DNA from: Methylopumilus sp036567085
GTDB taxonomy: Bacteria > Pseudomonadota > Gammaproteobacteria > Burkholderiales > Methylophilaceae
Direction: 5' to 3'
Length of the DNA stretch: 9,198 nucleotides
NCBI GenBank assembly: GCA_036567085.1
Contig: DATCVG010000095.1
Coordinates: forward strand, 1 to 9,198
The position numbers and the translations under genes are program-made. Each line of letters opens with the position of its first letter. Position 1 is the stretch's first letter. The notes beneath the pieces are model-generated. The model saw nothing but the letters and a program-made list of their open reading frames with translations. It searched no databases and had not been told where the DNA came from. Shown here piece after piece: positions 1 through 7,204 of the stretch.

Positions 1-140
1 GCCAATTGATTAATCTCTTTTTTTTGATCATCGCTTAGTCTGATCCATTCAGAAATCTCATCTTTACTTCTAAAGCAGCCCTCACAAAACTGATGCTCTT
101 TATTAATAGTGCAAACGCCAATACAGGGAGATTCAATCAA
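1..140 (-). CDS. DUF1289 family small cysteine protein, partial (C-terminus beyond left edge)
   Basis: About 46 codons are visible and the reading frame stays open to the window edge. The product starts MIESPCIGVC and has four cysteines at residues 6, 10, 19 and 22 (C-x3-C-x8-C-x2-C), followed by a DEISEW segment. This is the hallmark of the DUF1289 (YdhL-like) family, small proteins predicted to bind a metal or Fe-S cluster; their function is not established. The start is inferred to be TTG at 140-138. An in-frame TAA lies a few codons upstream, there is no ATG between, and an AGAGAG Shine-Dalgarno-like element sits 9 nt ahead of the TTG. An upstream ATT is a less likely start. The gene begins 19 nt after the secA stop on the same strand, so it is probably co-transcribed with secA. 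The family call is solid, the start is moderately sure, and any role linked to secretion would be speculation. Confidence 0.8.
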   Translation of the reverse strand, partial: MIESPCIGVCTINKEHQFCEGCFRSKDEISEWIRLSDDQKKEINQL

Positions 141-149
141 AATAATAAA

Positions 150-155
150 CTCTCT
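150..155 (-). promoter_or_regulatory. Shine-Dalgarno-like site of the DUF1289 gene
   Basis: AGAGAG on the minus strand, 9 nt before the TTG at 140-138, lies in the short gap just after the secA stop codon. It is the main argument for the TTG start, as the frame has no ATG before the conserved SPCIGVC motif. Confidence 0.45.
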
Positions 156-159
156 TTAA

Positions 160-2829
160 TTAGTCTAAAGTGCCGTGACATTGTTTATATTTTTTATTAC
201 TTCCGCAAGGGCATGGATCATTTCTACCAACTTTAGGAAAAGTATTTGTTGCATCTTCTTTTTTTCTAGATGATTTTTTAATTTCATCTTTATTTTTTTC
301 ATCAATCTCGTTGACTTCAGCCTCATTCTTTATTTTTACTACCATGGTAATGCGAGTGACTTCAGTTTTGACTGTATCTAAAAGATATCCAAATAATTCA
401 AATGCCTCTTTCTTATATTCTTGCTTAGGATTTTTTTGCGCATAAGAACGTAAATGTATGCCTTGTCTTAAATGATCAAGAGATGACAAATGTTCTCTCC
501 AGTGGTGATCAATACTTTGTAACATCACTGTTTTTTCGAAATGCCGAATAATATCTTTGCCAACTAAAGATTCTTTTTCCTGATATTGCTTATTAGCGAA
601 GGTAATGACTCTCTCATAAATCTCTTCTATATCAATTTGAGGTTCTTTATCAACCCATGCTTTGATAGAAAGATTTAAACCATAATCAGAAACTAAAATT
701 TTCTCTAAAGATGGAATATCCCACATATCTTCCATGCTGCCCGGAGGTATATGTCCTTGCATGAGATCACGAAGAACATCTGCTCTCATCGCAGCGATTG
801 TTTCTGCCGTTTGATCAGAATCAAGCAATTCATTTCTTTGTTCATAAATTACTTTTCTTTGATCGTTTGCAACATCATCGTATTCAAGCAACTGTTTTCT
901 GATGTCAAAATTACGCCCTTCCACTTTTCTTTGCGCATTTTCAATAGCTTTTGTTACCCATGAATGCTCAATAGCTTCACCCTCTGGCATCTTGAGCTTT
1001 TCCATAATAGCTGAGACGCGATCAGATGCAAAAATTCTTAATAATGAATCCTCTAGAGATAAATAGAATCGGCTAGATCCTGGATCTCCCTGTCTACCTG
1101 CACGGCCTCTCAGCTGATTGTCCACACGTCTTGATTCGTGTCTTTCAGTGCCAATAATATGAAGCCCGCCTGCTTTAACTACCAAGCTATTCTGATCTTT
1201 CCATGCGTCTTTAAGTGCTTTAATTTCTTTTTCTTTTTTATTTTCAGTTAATTTGTCGTTTAATTTAATTTCATGAATATCAGCTTCAATACTTCCGCCC
1301 AGCACAATATCTGTTCCCCGGCCAGCCATATTAGTTGCGATAGTGATCATGCCTGGACGCCCTGCTTGCGCAATAATATGTGCTTCTTTTTCATGATGCT
1401 TTGCATTCAATACCTGATGCTTTAATTTTGCTTTTGTAAGTAATGCAGAAATAAGCTCTGAATTTTCAATTGACGTAGTGCCTACCAAAACTGGCTGTTC
1501 GATTTTTTGACACGCTTTAATATCTTCAATCACTGCAGCATATCGCTCTTGAGAAGTGCGATACACTTTATCCATCATGTCTTTTCTTTGGGTTGTTCTG
1601 TGAGGAGGGATAATAATAGTTTCTAATCCGTAAATTTGACTAAATTCATAAGCCTCCGTATCAGCTGTACCTGTCATCCCAGATAACTTTTGATACATCC
1701 TAAAATAATTTTGGAATGTAATAGAAGCTAGCGTTTGATTTTCTTTTTGAATTTCAACGCCTTCTTTAGCCTCAACGGCTTGATGAATGCCTTCTGACCA
1801 TCTGCGGCCCGGCATCATTCTTCCTGTAAACTCATCAACAATGATGATGCTGTCATCTCGCACCACATAATGCTGATCTTTATTGAAGAGGTTCCTTGCT
1901 TTTAATGAGGCGTTAATATGATGGACAAGTGAAATATTAGTTGCATCATATAGGCTTGATTGTTCAGATAATAATCCTGCGTTAATTAGTAGCTGCTCTA
2001 CATTCTCATGGCCACTTTCTGAAAGAACTACTTGATGTGCTTTTTCATCTACCCAGTAGTCGCCATTTTCTTCTTCATTTTTTTGTCTTGAAAGTTTAGC
2101 TACTATTGAATTAATCTTTGTATAAAGATCGACATTATCTTCAGCTTGTCCTGAAATAATGAGAGGTGTTCTTGCCTCATCAATTAAGATTGAGTCAACT
2201 TCATCAACCAAACCGTAATGTAATTTTCTCTGAACACGCTCTTCTTTAGAGAAGATCATGTTGTCTCTTAAGTAATCAAAACCAAATTCATTATTGGTAC
2301 CATAAGTGATATCAGCTTGATAAGCTTTTTTCTTCTCCTCACTTGAAATACTAGACAAATTAATACCGACTTCCAGGCCTAAGAATCTATATATTTGACC
2401 CATCCACTCAGCATCTCGTTTTGCAAGATAGTCATTAACTGTAATAACGTGAACGCCTTTTCCTTCAAGGGCATTAAGATATGTTGGTAATGTAGCAACA
2501 AGTGTCTTACCTTCACCTGTCCGCATTTCTGAAATTTTTCCATCATGAAGGGCCATGCCGCCTATAAGTTGCACATCAAAATGGCGCATTTCTAATACAC
2601 GTCGACTTGTTTCTCTTACGACAGCAAAAGCCTCAACAAGTAAATCATCTAGTTTTTGTCCTTCACTAAGACGTTTTTTAAATTCTGAAGTTTTAGCCTT
2701 TAGAGCGGTGTCATTCAGTTTTTTAATTGCTTCTTCTAACGAATTTATTTGCTGAACTTTTTTACCATACTCTTTAAGGAGTCGATCGTTTCTGCTTCCA
2801 AATAAATTCTTAACAATGGTCTTTAACAT
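160..2829 (-). CDS. secA: Protein translocase subunit SecA
   Basis: ATPase motor that drives unfolded preproteins through the SecYEG channel; it acts in the cytoplasm and at the inner membrane. The 889-residue product is the usual length for proteobacterial SecA. Visible motifs in order: Walker A MRTGEGKTL (about 102-110, Lys108); DYLRDN (185-190); the DEVDS/DEAR helicase motif II region (about 209-220); VDEFTGRMMPGRRWSEG (about 331-347) and SGMTGTA (383-389); IATNMAGRGTDIVLGG (about 497-512); and the second ATP-site motif QLRGRAGRQGDPGSSRFY (about 572-589). A lysine/glutamate-rich linker (about 831-862) leads to a C-terminal zinc-binding motif with Cys873, Cys875, Cys884 and His885, which in relatives contacts SecB and phospholipids. 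The gene starts 36 nt after the M23 peptidase stop, with only a weak Shine-Dalgarno, and precedes the DUF1289 gene by 19 nt, so all three are probably one transcription unit. Nothing is broken or missing. Confidence 0.99.
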   Translation of the reverse strand: MLKTIVKNLFGSRNDRLLKEYGKKVQQINSLEEAIKKLNDTALKAKTSEFKKRLSEGQKLDDLLVEAFAVVRETSRRVLEMRHFDVQLIGGMALHDGKISEMRTGEGKTLVATLPTYLNALEGKGVHVITVNDYLAKRDAEWMGQIYRFLGLEVGINLSSISSEEKKKAYQADITYGTNNEFGFDYLRDNMIFSKEERVQRKLHYGLVDEVDSILIDEARTPLIISGQAEDNVDLYTKINSIVAKLSRQKNEEENGDYWVDEKAHQVVLSESGHENVEQLLINAGLLSEQSSLYDATNISLVHHINASLKARNLFNKDQHYVVRDDSIIIVDEFTGRMMPGRRWSEGIHQAVEAKEGVEIQKENQTLASITFQNYFRMYQKLSGMTGTADTEAYEFSQIYGLETIIIPPHRTTQRKDMMDKVYRTSQERYAAVIEDIKACQKIEQPVLVGTTSIENSELISALLTKAKLKHQVLNAKHHEKEAHIIAQAGRPGMITIATNMAGRGTDIVLGGSIEADIHEIKLNDKLTENKKEKEIKALKDAWKDQNSLVVKAGGLHIIGTERHESRRVDNQLRGRAGRQGDPGSSRFYLSLEDSLLRIFASDRVSAIMEKLKMPEGEAIEHSWVTKAIENAQRKVEGRNFDIRKQLLEYDDVANDQRKVIYEQRNELLDSDQTAETIAAMRADVLRDLMQGHIPPGSMEDMWDIPSLEKILVSDYGLNLSIKAWVDKEPQIDIEEIYERVITFANKQYQEKESLVGKDIIRHFEKTVMLQSIDHHWREHLSSLDHLRQGIHLRSYAQKNPKQEYKKEAFELFGYLLDTVKTEVTRITMVVKIKNEAEVNEIDEKNKDEIKKSSRKKEDATNTFPKVGRNDPCPCGSNKKYKQCHGTLD

Positions 2830-2865
2830 AATATGAATATTCTTAATCGAGATAGTTTGAAATAA

Positions 2866-3756
2866 TTAATATTGAAGATACTTGCGAGGATCTAATGACT
2901 CACCATTCATTCTAATTTCATAATGAAGATGTGGCCCTGTCGATCTTCCAGTATTGCCTACTAGAGCAATAACTTGATTCTTTTTAATACGCTCGCCTTC
3001 TTTCACTAATAATTTAGATGCATGTGCATATCGTGTTTCAAGTCCAGACCCATGAGAAATACGAACCATATTGCCATATTCAGGGGTTACTTCAGCGGCT
3101 AAGACAATGCCTGCAGCAGTTGCCTTAATGGGTTGGCCAACATCTGCGCTAAAGTCTAATCCTTCATGAAACGCCCTTACCCCTAAAAAAGGATCCACCC
3201 TCCAGCCATAACTTGATGAATTGAAAGGCACATTGATAGGAGAGGCATTAGGTAAAGTGTCTTTAAAAACACTTTGTTTTAGATAAAAAGCTTCTAAATT
3301 ATTGTAGTACTCTTCATGTTTTTCAATATCAAGTGTTAGCTTATCAATAAATGATTGAACTTCAGTTTCAGAAAAATTCTTTTCAGGTACGAAGGGTCCG
3401 CCTTGGCCAGATGATTTTATTGGATCTAGCTTAGGCATTTTTTCATTTGTTTTTAATTTCTCTTTAGCAAAATCTTGAAGTCTCTGAGCTTGATTATCTA
3501 TACGTATTAAACGCGCCTGAAGTTCTCCAATTTGGGCTGCATAAACATCTAAATTTTTCTGAAAACTCCCTAAATTAAGATCAAGTTTAAGGTTGATTAA
3601 TGATTTCTTTTCTTCAAGACCACCGTTATATTTCGAATCAAGCCAGTTAATGCCCTGAATAAGCGCAATAAAAAGCAAAAAGATTATGGCAACAAAAGTT
3701 ACTACATGGATACTTTTTGGCTTTGATGTACTATTTGTGACAAAGATAATTCGCAT
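2866..3756 (-). CDS. Membrane-anchored M23 (LytM/peptidoglycan endopeptidase-type) peptidase
   Basis: Predicted zinc metallopeptidase of the envelope that cleaves peptide cross-links of peptidoglycan, or regulates other enzymes that do. The 296-residue product has a short basic N-terminus and one hydrophobic segment (about 18-38), which fits a signal anchor. Next comes a helical, probably coiled-coil stretch (about 45-105), a linker rich in Pro and Gly, and a second short helical stretch (about 128-165). The M23 domain covers about 178-296. The zinc-ligand motifs look complete: HEGLD (His197, Asp201) and PHLHYEI (His276, His278), plus the conserved YAH (His245). This contrasts with degenerate LytM activators such as EnvC or NlpD, so I infer an active enzyme. 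It is first in the leftward unit with secA; an M23 gene between a DUF721 gene and secA is a familiar proteobacterial arrangement. The ATG start at 3756 leaves the anchor intact. The exact substrate is not known. Confidence 0.93.
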   Translation of the reverse strand: MRIIFVTNSTSKPKSIHVVTFVAIIFLLFIALIQGINWLDSKYNGGLEEKKSLINLKLDLNLGSFQKNLDVYAAQIGELQARLIRIDNQAQRLQDFAKEKLKTNEKMPKLDPIKSSGQGGPFVPEKNFSETEVQSFIDKLTLDIEKHEEYYNNLEAFYLKQSVFKDTLPNASPINVPFNSSSYGWRVDPFLGVRAFHEGLDFSADVGQPIKATAAGIVLAAEVTPEYGNMVRISHGSGLETRYAHASKLLVKEGERIKKNQVIALVGNTGRSTGPHLHYEIRMNGESLDPRKYLQY

Positions 3757-3787
3757 TGAAGTCTAAATTTAGCTTAAATAATAGATA

Positions 3788-3793
3788 ATTATA
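3788..3793 (-). promoter_or_regulatory. Putative -10 element for the M23-secA-DUF1289 unit
   Basis: The minus strand reads a perfect TATAAT here, inside the 41-bp gap between the divergent M23 and DciA-like genes. Initiation 6-7 nt downstream would give a leader of about 25 nt before the M23 start. The best -35 candidate is TTGTTC (3809-3814 on the minus strand), a 3/6 match with a 15-nt spacer, so it is weak. The plus strand of the same gap has GATAAT at 3784-3789, which could serve the DciA-like gene with an almost leaderless transcript. AT-rich sequence makes chance matches likely. Confidence 0.35.
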
Positions 3794-3797
3794 ACTT

Positions 3798-4241
3798 ATG
3801 AAGCCCGTGAACAAGCTTTTGGAAAGTGAAGTATTTTCCTCAATTAGAGAGAAAAATCGCTCTATTTCAAGCTATCAAAAGCTGTGGTCTATCAAGGCCC
3901 CAACCAAACTAGTCCCTTTATCTCATATCGGTGGGATTCGAGACGATATCTTAACCGTCTATGTTGAAAATAGTAGCATTGCCAGCAAATTAAAGTTTAT
4001 TGAATCTTCACTTCTGAAGGAATTAAATGAAGGTATTCAAAAAGAAATACCTTATGCAAATCCAATTAAATCTTTAAAAATAAAATTGGTGGTTAAAAAT
4101 TCTAAACTGATGCCACCACGATCTAAAAGCTTTCCTGCACAAGCCAAGTCAGCTTTCGAAAACCTTCTCAGCAGTCTAGAGGATTCCCCTCTGAGACATC
4201 GTCTTATTAAACTCATTAAACATCATGCAAATTCTGACTGA
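3798..4241 (+). CDS. dciA: DUF721 family protein, probable DciA-type replicative helicase loader
   Basis: The 147-residue product has the DUF721 core. An N-terminal helical segment (about 1-32) is followed by a short KH-like domain with the family-typical stretch around residues 50-76 (strand LTVYVENSS, then helix KLKFIESSLLKELN) and a final strand near 93-100. In bacteria without DnaC/DnaI, DciA helps load the DnaB helicase at the origin and acts in the cytoplasm. After a basic linker (about 100-112), the C-terminal helical tail (about 115-143) resembles the DnaB-interacting tail of proteobacterial DciA; that assignment is inference. The position, divergent from an M23 gene and secA, supports the identity because DUF721 genes commonly sit there in gamma- and betaproteobacteria. 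The ATG start is the only good one; no clear Shine-Dalgarno precedes it. The last 17 nt overlap the permease gene. Primary sequence conservation in this family is low, so the family call is firmer than the function. Confidence 0.82.
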   Translation: MKPVNKLLESEVFSSIREKNRSISSYQKLWSIKAPTKLVPLSHIGGIRDDILTVYVENSSIASKLKFIESSLLKELNEGIQKEIPYANPIKSLKIKLVVKNSKLMPPRSKSFPAQAKSAFENLLSSLEDSPLRHRLIKLIKHHANSD

Positions 4242-5028
4242 AACGCTCGTGCTATTAATTGCTGGAAGCTTTGTTGGCACCCTATCTGGGCTTCTCGGCA
4301 TTGGCGGCGGCCTTATAATTGTCCCTCTTCTAACTTATCTCTTAATTCATTTTCATCAAGTTGCCTTTGATCAAGCAATGCTTATGGCTATTGGAACTTC
4401 TCTTGCTTCCATTATTTTTACAGGGGGAGTGTCAAGTTTTTTTCATACAAAACAGAACAATATGAGCTGGTCAAAGGCAGCACATTATATCCCTGGAGTT
4501 TTTTTAGGTTCTTTGGCTATGGCTTTTATCATTCCTTATTTAAATATTGCATTTATTAAGCATGCTTTTATTCTCTACACTTTCCTTGCTTCCTATGAAA
4601 TTTTTAAATCTCCTAAAATCAAGAGCTTAGTTCAATTACCGTCCTTTATTTTTGCTAATCTTTATGGATTCATAATAGGCTCTGTCTCCACTATTATTGG
4701 AATTGGAGGAGGCACTATGTTTGTACCTTATTTTATTTATCACAAAGTTAATCCTAGGCTTGCTGTTGGACTCTCTTGCTCCCTAGGGGTATTCATTGGA
4801 CTGGGTGCTTCATTTGGATTTATTAAAAATGGCTTATATGTTAAGCAACTACCCCAATTCAGTGTCGGTTACATCTATTTACCCGGTCTTATATTTATAA
4901 CGGCTTCAAGTCTTATTTTTGTAAGGCTAGCAACAAAATGGATACATCAAATTTCTGTTTCATTATTAAAAAAAATATTCGCCTACCTATTAATTTTAAT
5001 AGGCTTGTCAATGCTTTTCACAGGCTAA
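4225..5028 (+). CDS. TauE/SafE (TSUP) family membrane permease
   Basis: The 267-residue integral inner-membrane protein has about eight hydrophobic segments and no soluble domain. It shows the internal two-fold repeat typical of the 4-toluene sulfonate uptake permease / sulfite exporter family: a GIGGG motif followed by a VP dipeptide occurs at 25-34 and again at 159-168. Relatives move sulfite, sulfonates, sulfoacetate or other small anions, but the substrate cannot be told from this sequence and no sulfur-metabolism gene lies nearby. The start ATG lies inside the end of the DciA-like gene in another frame (17-nt overlap), which suggests translational coupling; there is no strong Shine-Dalgarno of its own. 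The N-terminus from this ATG reaches the first membrane segment directly, as is usual for the family, so the start is reasonable. No hairpin terminator is visible after the stop. Confidence 0.9.
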   Translation: MQILTETLVLLIAGSFVGTLSGLLGIGGGLIIVPLLTYLLIHFHQVAFDQAMLMAIGTSLASIIFTGGVSSFFHTKQNNMSWSKAAHYIPGVFLGSLAMAFIIPYLNIAFIKHAFILYTFLASYEIFKSPKIKSLVQLPSFIFANLYGFIIGSVSTIIGIGGGTMFVPYFIYHKVNPRLAVGLSCSLGVFIGLGASFGFIKNGLYVKQLPQFSVGYIYLPGLIFITASSLIFVRLATKWIHQISVSLLKKIFAYLLILIGLSMLFTG

Positions 5029-5055
5029 TCTGTAATTAAAATTTTAAGTTTAGTA

Positions 5056-5081
5056 GTGACAAAGCCATTGAATGTGATAAT
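5056..5081 (+). promoter_or_regulatory. Putative promoter of hppA
   Basis: The 102-bp gap before hppA holds an extended -10 candidate, TGTGATAAT (5073-5081), where GATAAT matches the consensus at 5 of 6 positions and is preceded by TGn. A -35-like GTGACA (5056-5061, 5/6) lies upstream, but the 14-nt spacer is short; an extended -10 can tolerate a poor -35. The resulting leader would be about 40 nt. The -10 overlaps a small palindrome, GATAATTTATC (5076-5086). This is a motif-based guess. Confidence 0.35.
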
Positions 5082-5120
5082 TTATCGTATCAGTTTTTCA
5101 TTTTAAGATTTCAAAAATTT

Positions 5121-5125
5121 AGGAG
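5121..5125 (+). promoter_or_regulatory. Ribosome binding site of hppA
   Basis: AGGAG with a 5-nt spacer to the ATG at 5131 is the most consensus-like Shine-Dalgarno in the window. It fixes the hppA start over the out-of-frame ATG at 5127. Confidence 0.8.
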
Positions 5126-5130
5126 CATGT

Positions 5131-7155
5131 ATGTCAGAACTTAACCTTATTATTGGCGCAGCACTTTTAGCAATTCTTTATGGTGCAGTCATGAGCGCAT
5201 GGATATTTAAATTGCCCGCTGGCAACTCAAAAATGCAGGCAATCGCTCTCGCCATTCAAGAAGGCGCCAAAGCTTATCTTGCAAGACAATATAAAGCGAT
5301 ATCGATTGTAGGTATTGTTTTAACAATTCTAATTGGTATTTTTATTTCCAAAGATACGGCATTAGGCTTTGTGATTGGCGCACTTCTCTCCGGTGCTTGC
5401 GGATTCATCGGTATGAATGTCTCAGTCAAAGCAAATGTGAGAACAGCCCAAGCTGCTACAAAAGGGATTGTACCAGCGCTTGATGTCGCCTTTAAAGGTG
5501 GCGCTATTACGGGATTATTAGTGGTCGGACTTGGTCTTCTTGGTGTTACAGGTTTTTATATATACCTAGGTGGCACTGAAGCAACTAATTTAAATCCTCT
5601 TATCGGACTTGCTTTTGGTTCTTCACTCATCTCAATTTTTGCGCGTTTAGGCGGCGGTATCTTTACCAAAGGTGCAGACGTAGGCGCTGACTTGGTAGGT
5701 AAAGTTGAAGCTGGTATTCCGGAAGACGATCCAAGAAATCCAGCTGTAATTGCAGATAACGTTGGTGATAATGTAGGTGACTGTGCAGGTATGGCAGCAG
5801 ATTTATTCGAAACTTATGCGGTAACTTTAATTGCAACTATGGTCCTAGGTGGTCTTATGATCACTAATAATGGTGCAAGTGGAATTATGTACCCTCTTCT
5901 TTTAGGTGCAGCTTCTATCGTGACATCCATTATTGGATGTTTCTTTGTAAGAGCAACCCCTAAAATGAAAAATGTTATGCCCGCTTTATATAAAGGCCTC
6001 ATCGTAGCTGGAGGACTTTCACTCATAGCTTTCTACTACGTTACAAACTTTGTTTTCCCTGAAGGTGTTTCAATACAAAATGTGAATGTATCTTCAATGG
6101 CTTTATTCCAATCATGTATTGTAGGCTTAGTATTAACAGCAGCTTTAGTATGGATTACAGAATACTATACAGGCACTGATTACGAACCTGTAAGGCATGT
6201 AGCGCGAGCTTCAAAAACAGGTCATGCCACAAATATTATTGCGGGTATCGGTATCTCGATGAAATCTACCGCGCTTCCTGTTATTTCTGTTTGTATTGCA
6301 ATCTTTGTATCTCATCATCTTGCTGGCCTATATGGTGTTGCTGTTGCTGCAACATCGATGTTGAGTATGGCTGGTATTATTGTGGCATTAGACGCTTACG
6401 GTCCAATCACTGATAACGCTGGTGGTATTGCAGAGATGGCTGGATTACCGAAGAGTGTTCGTGATGTTACAGATCCATTAGATGCTGTTGGTAATACAAC
6501 TAAAGCAGTGACTAAAGGTTATGCGATTGGATCAGCTGGTCTTGCAGCACTTGTTCTTTTTGCAGACTATACTCATAAATTAGAATCTGCAGGCATAGCA
6601 ACCACATTTGATTTAAGTGATCCATTGGTCATTATTGGATTAATTATTGGAGGTCTTATTCCTTACCTTTTTGCTGCGATGGCAATGGAAGCAGTAGGAA
6701 GGGCCGCAGGAGCAGTTGTTGAAGAAGTTAGACGACAATTTAAAACTATCAAAGGCATTATGACTGGTAAAGGCAAGCCTGACTATGCAAGAGCTGTTGA
6801 TATGTTAACGACAGCTGCAATTAAAGAAATGATTGTTCCTTCATTACTTCCGGTTGCCGTTCCTATCGTAGTAGGTCTATCTTTAGGGCCTAAAGCTTTA
6901 GGTGGTCTTCTTATGGGCACTATTGTGACAGGATTATTTGTAGCAATCTCAATGTGTACAGGCGGCGGTGCTTGGGATAATGCTAAAAAATATATTGAGG
7001 ATGGCAATCACGGTGGGAAAGGTTCAGAAGCTCATAAAGCAGCTGTTACTGGTGATACTGTAGGTGATCCTTATAAAGATACAGCTGGCCCAGCAATTAA
7101 CCCACTGATTAAAATTATTAATATTGTGGCTCTTCTTATTGTGCCGCTTCTTTAA
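5131..7155 (+). CDS. hppA: K+-independent proton-translocating membrane pyrophosphatase
   Basis: Integral membrane enzyme that hydrolyses pyrophosphate and couples this to pumping H+ across the membrane. The 674-residue length fits bacterial H+-PPases of about 16 membrane helices. The three conserved acidic loops are all present: GADVGADLVGKVEAGIPEDD running into DPRNPAVIADNVGDNVGDCAG (together about 181-220, substrate and Mg binding); DAYGPITDNAGGIAEMAGLP (421-440); and GDTVGDPYKDTAGPAINP (641-658). The GNTTKAVTKG segment has Lys458 and Thr461. In this family a Lys at that site (Ala in K+-dependent enzymes) replaces the potassium ion, so the protein is predicted to be K+-independent and H+-pumping. 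It has its own promoter-like gap, a strong Shine-Dalgarno and a terminator 11 nt after the stop, so it is probably monocistronic. In AT-rich free-living bacteria such enzymes likely save energy from pyrophosphate made in biosynthesis; that role is inference here. Confidence 0.97.
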   Translation: MSELNLIIGAALLAILYGAVMSAWIFKLPAGNSKMQAIALAIQEGAKAYLARQYKAISIVGIVLTILIGIFISKDTALGFVIGALLSGACGFIGMNVSVKANVRTAQAATKGIVPALDVAFKGGAITGLLVVGLGLLGVTGFYIYLGGTEATNLNPLIGLAFGSSLISIFARLGGGIFTKGADVGADLVGKVEAGIPEDDPRNPAVIADNVGDNVGDCAGMAADLFETYAVTLIATMVLGGLMITNNGASGIMYPLLLGAASIVTSIIGCFFVRATPKMKNVMPALYKGLIVAGGLSLIAFYYVTNFVFPEGVSIQNVNVSSMALFQSCIVGLVLTAALVWITEYYTGTDYEPVRHVARASKTGHATNIIAGIGISMKSTALPVISVCIAIFVSHHLAGLYGVAVAATSMLSMAGIIVALDAYGPITDNAGGIAEMAGLPKSVRDVTDPLDAVGNTTKAVTKGYAIGSAGLAALVLFADYTHKLESAGIATTFDLSDPLVIIGLIIGGLIPYLFAAMAMEAVGRAAGAVVEEVRRQFKTIKGIMTGKGKPDYARAVDMLTTAAIKEMIVPSLLPVAVPIVVGLSLGPKALGGLLMGTIVTGLFVAISMCTGGGAWDNAKKYIEDGNHGGKGSEAHKAAVTGDTVGDPYKDTAGPAINPLIKIINIVALLIVPLL

Positions 7156-7166
7156 TTTTAATCTAC

Positions 7167-7198
7167 AAAAAAGGCGGCTTTAAGGGGCGCCTTTTTTT
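7167..7198. terminator. Bidirectional rho-independent terminator between hppA and purC
   Basis: AAAAAAGGCG (7167-7176) pairs perfectly with CGCCTTTTTT (7188-7197) around an 11-nt loop. Reading rightward it ends in seven Ts 11 nt after the hppA stop. Reading leftward it gives a GC hairpin with six Ts shortly after the purC stop at 7205. It is well placed to end both converging transcripts. Confidence 0.9.
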
Positions 7199-7204
7199 AT
7201 TTCA

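Noticed and set aside
751..963. Plus-strand open frame of 70 codons inside secA
   Set aside because: Lies antisense to well-conserved SecA coding sequence, has no recognisable domain, and its composition fits a shadow frame.
2555..2755. Plus-strand open frame of 66 codons inside secA
   Set aside because: Antisense to the SecA N-terminal region; serine-rich low-information product with no family resemblance.
4986..5003. Hairpin CCTATTA-ATTT-TAATAGG as a terminator for the permease gene
   Set aside because: The perfect 7-bp stem is AT-rich, lies inside the coding sequence before the stop, and has no following T run. It is probably chance.
5814..7007. Two minus-strand open frames (5814-6026 and 6783-7007) inside hppA
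   Set aside because: Antisense to conserved pyrophosphatase sequence, and the products look like complements of membrane-helix codons.
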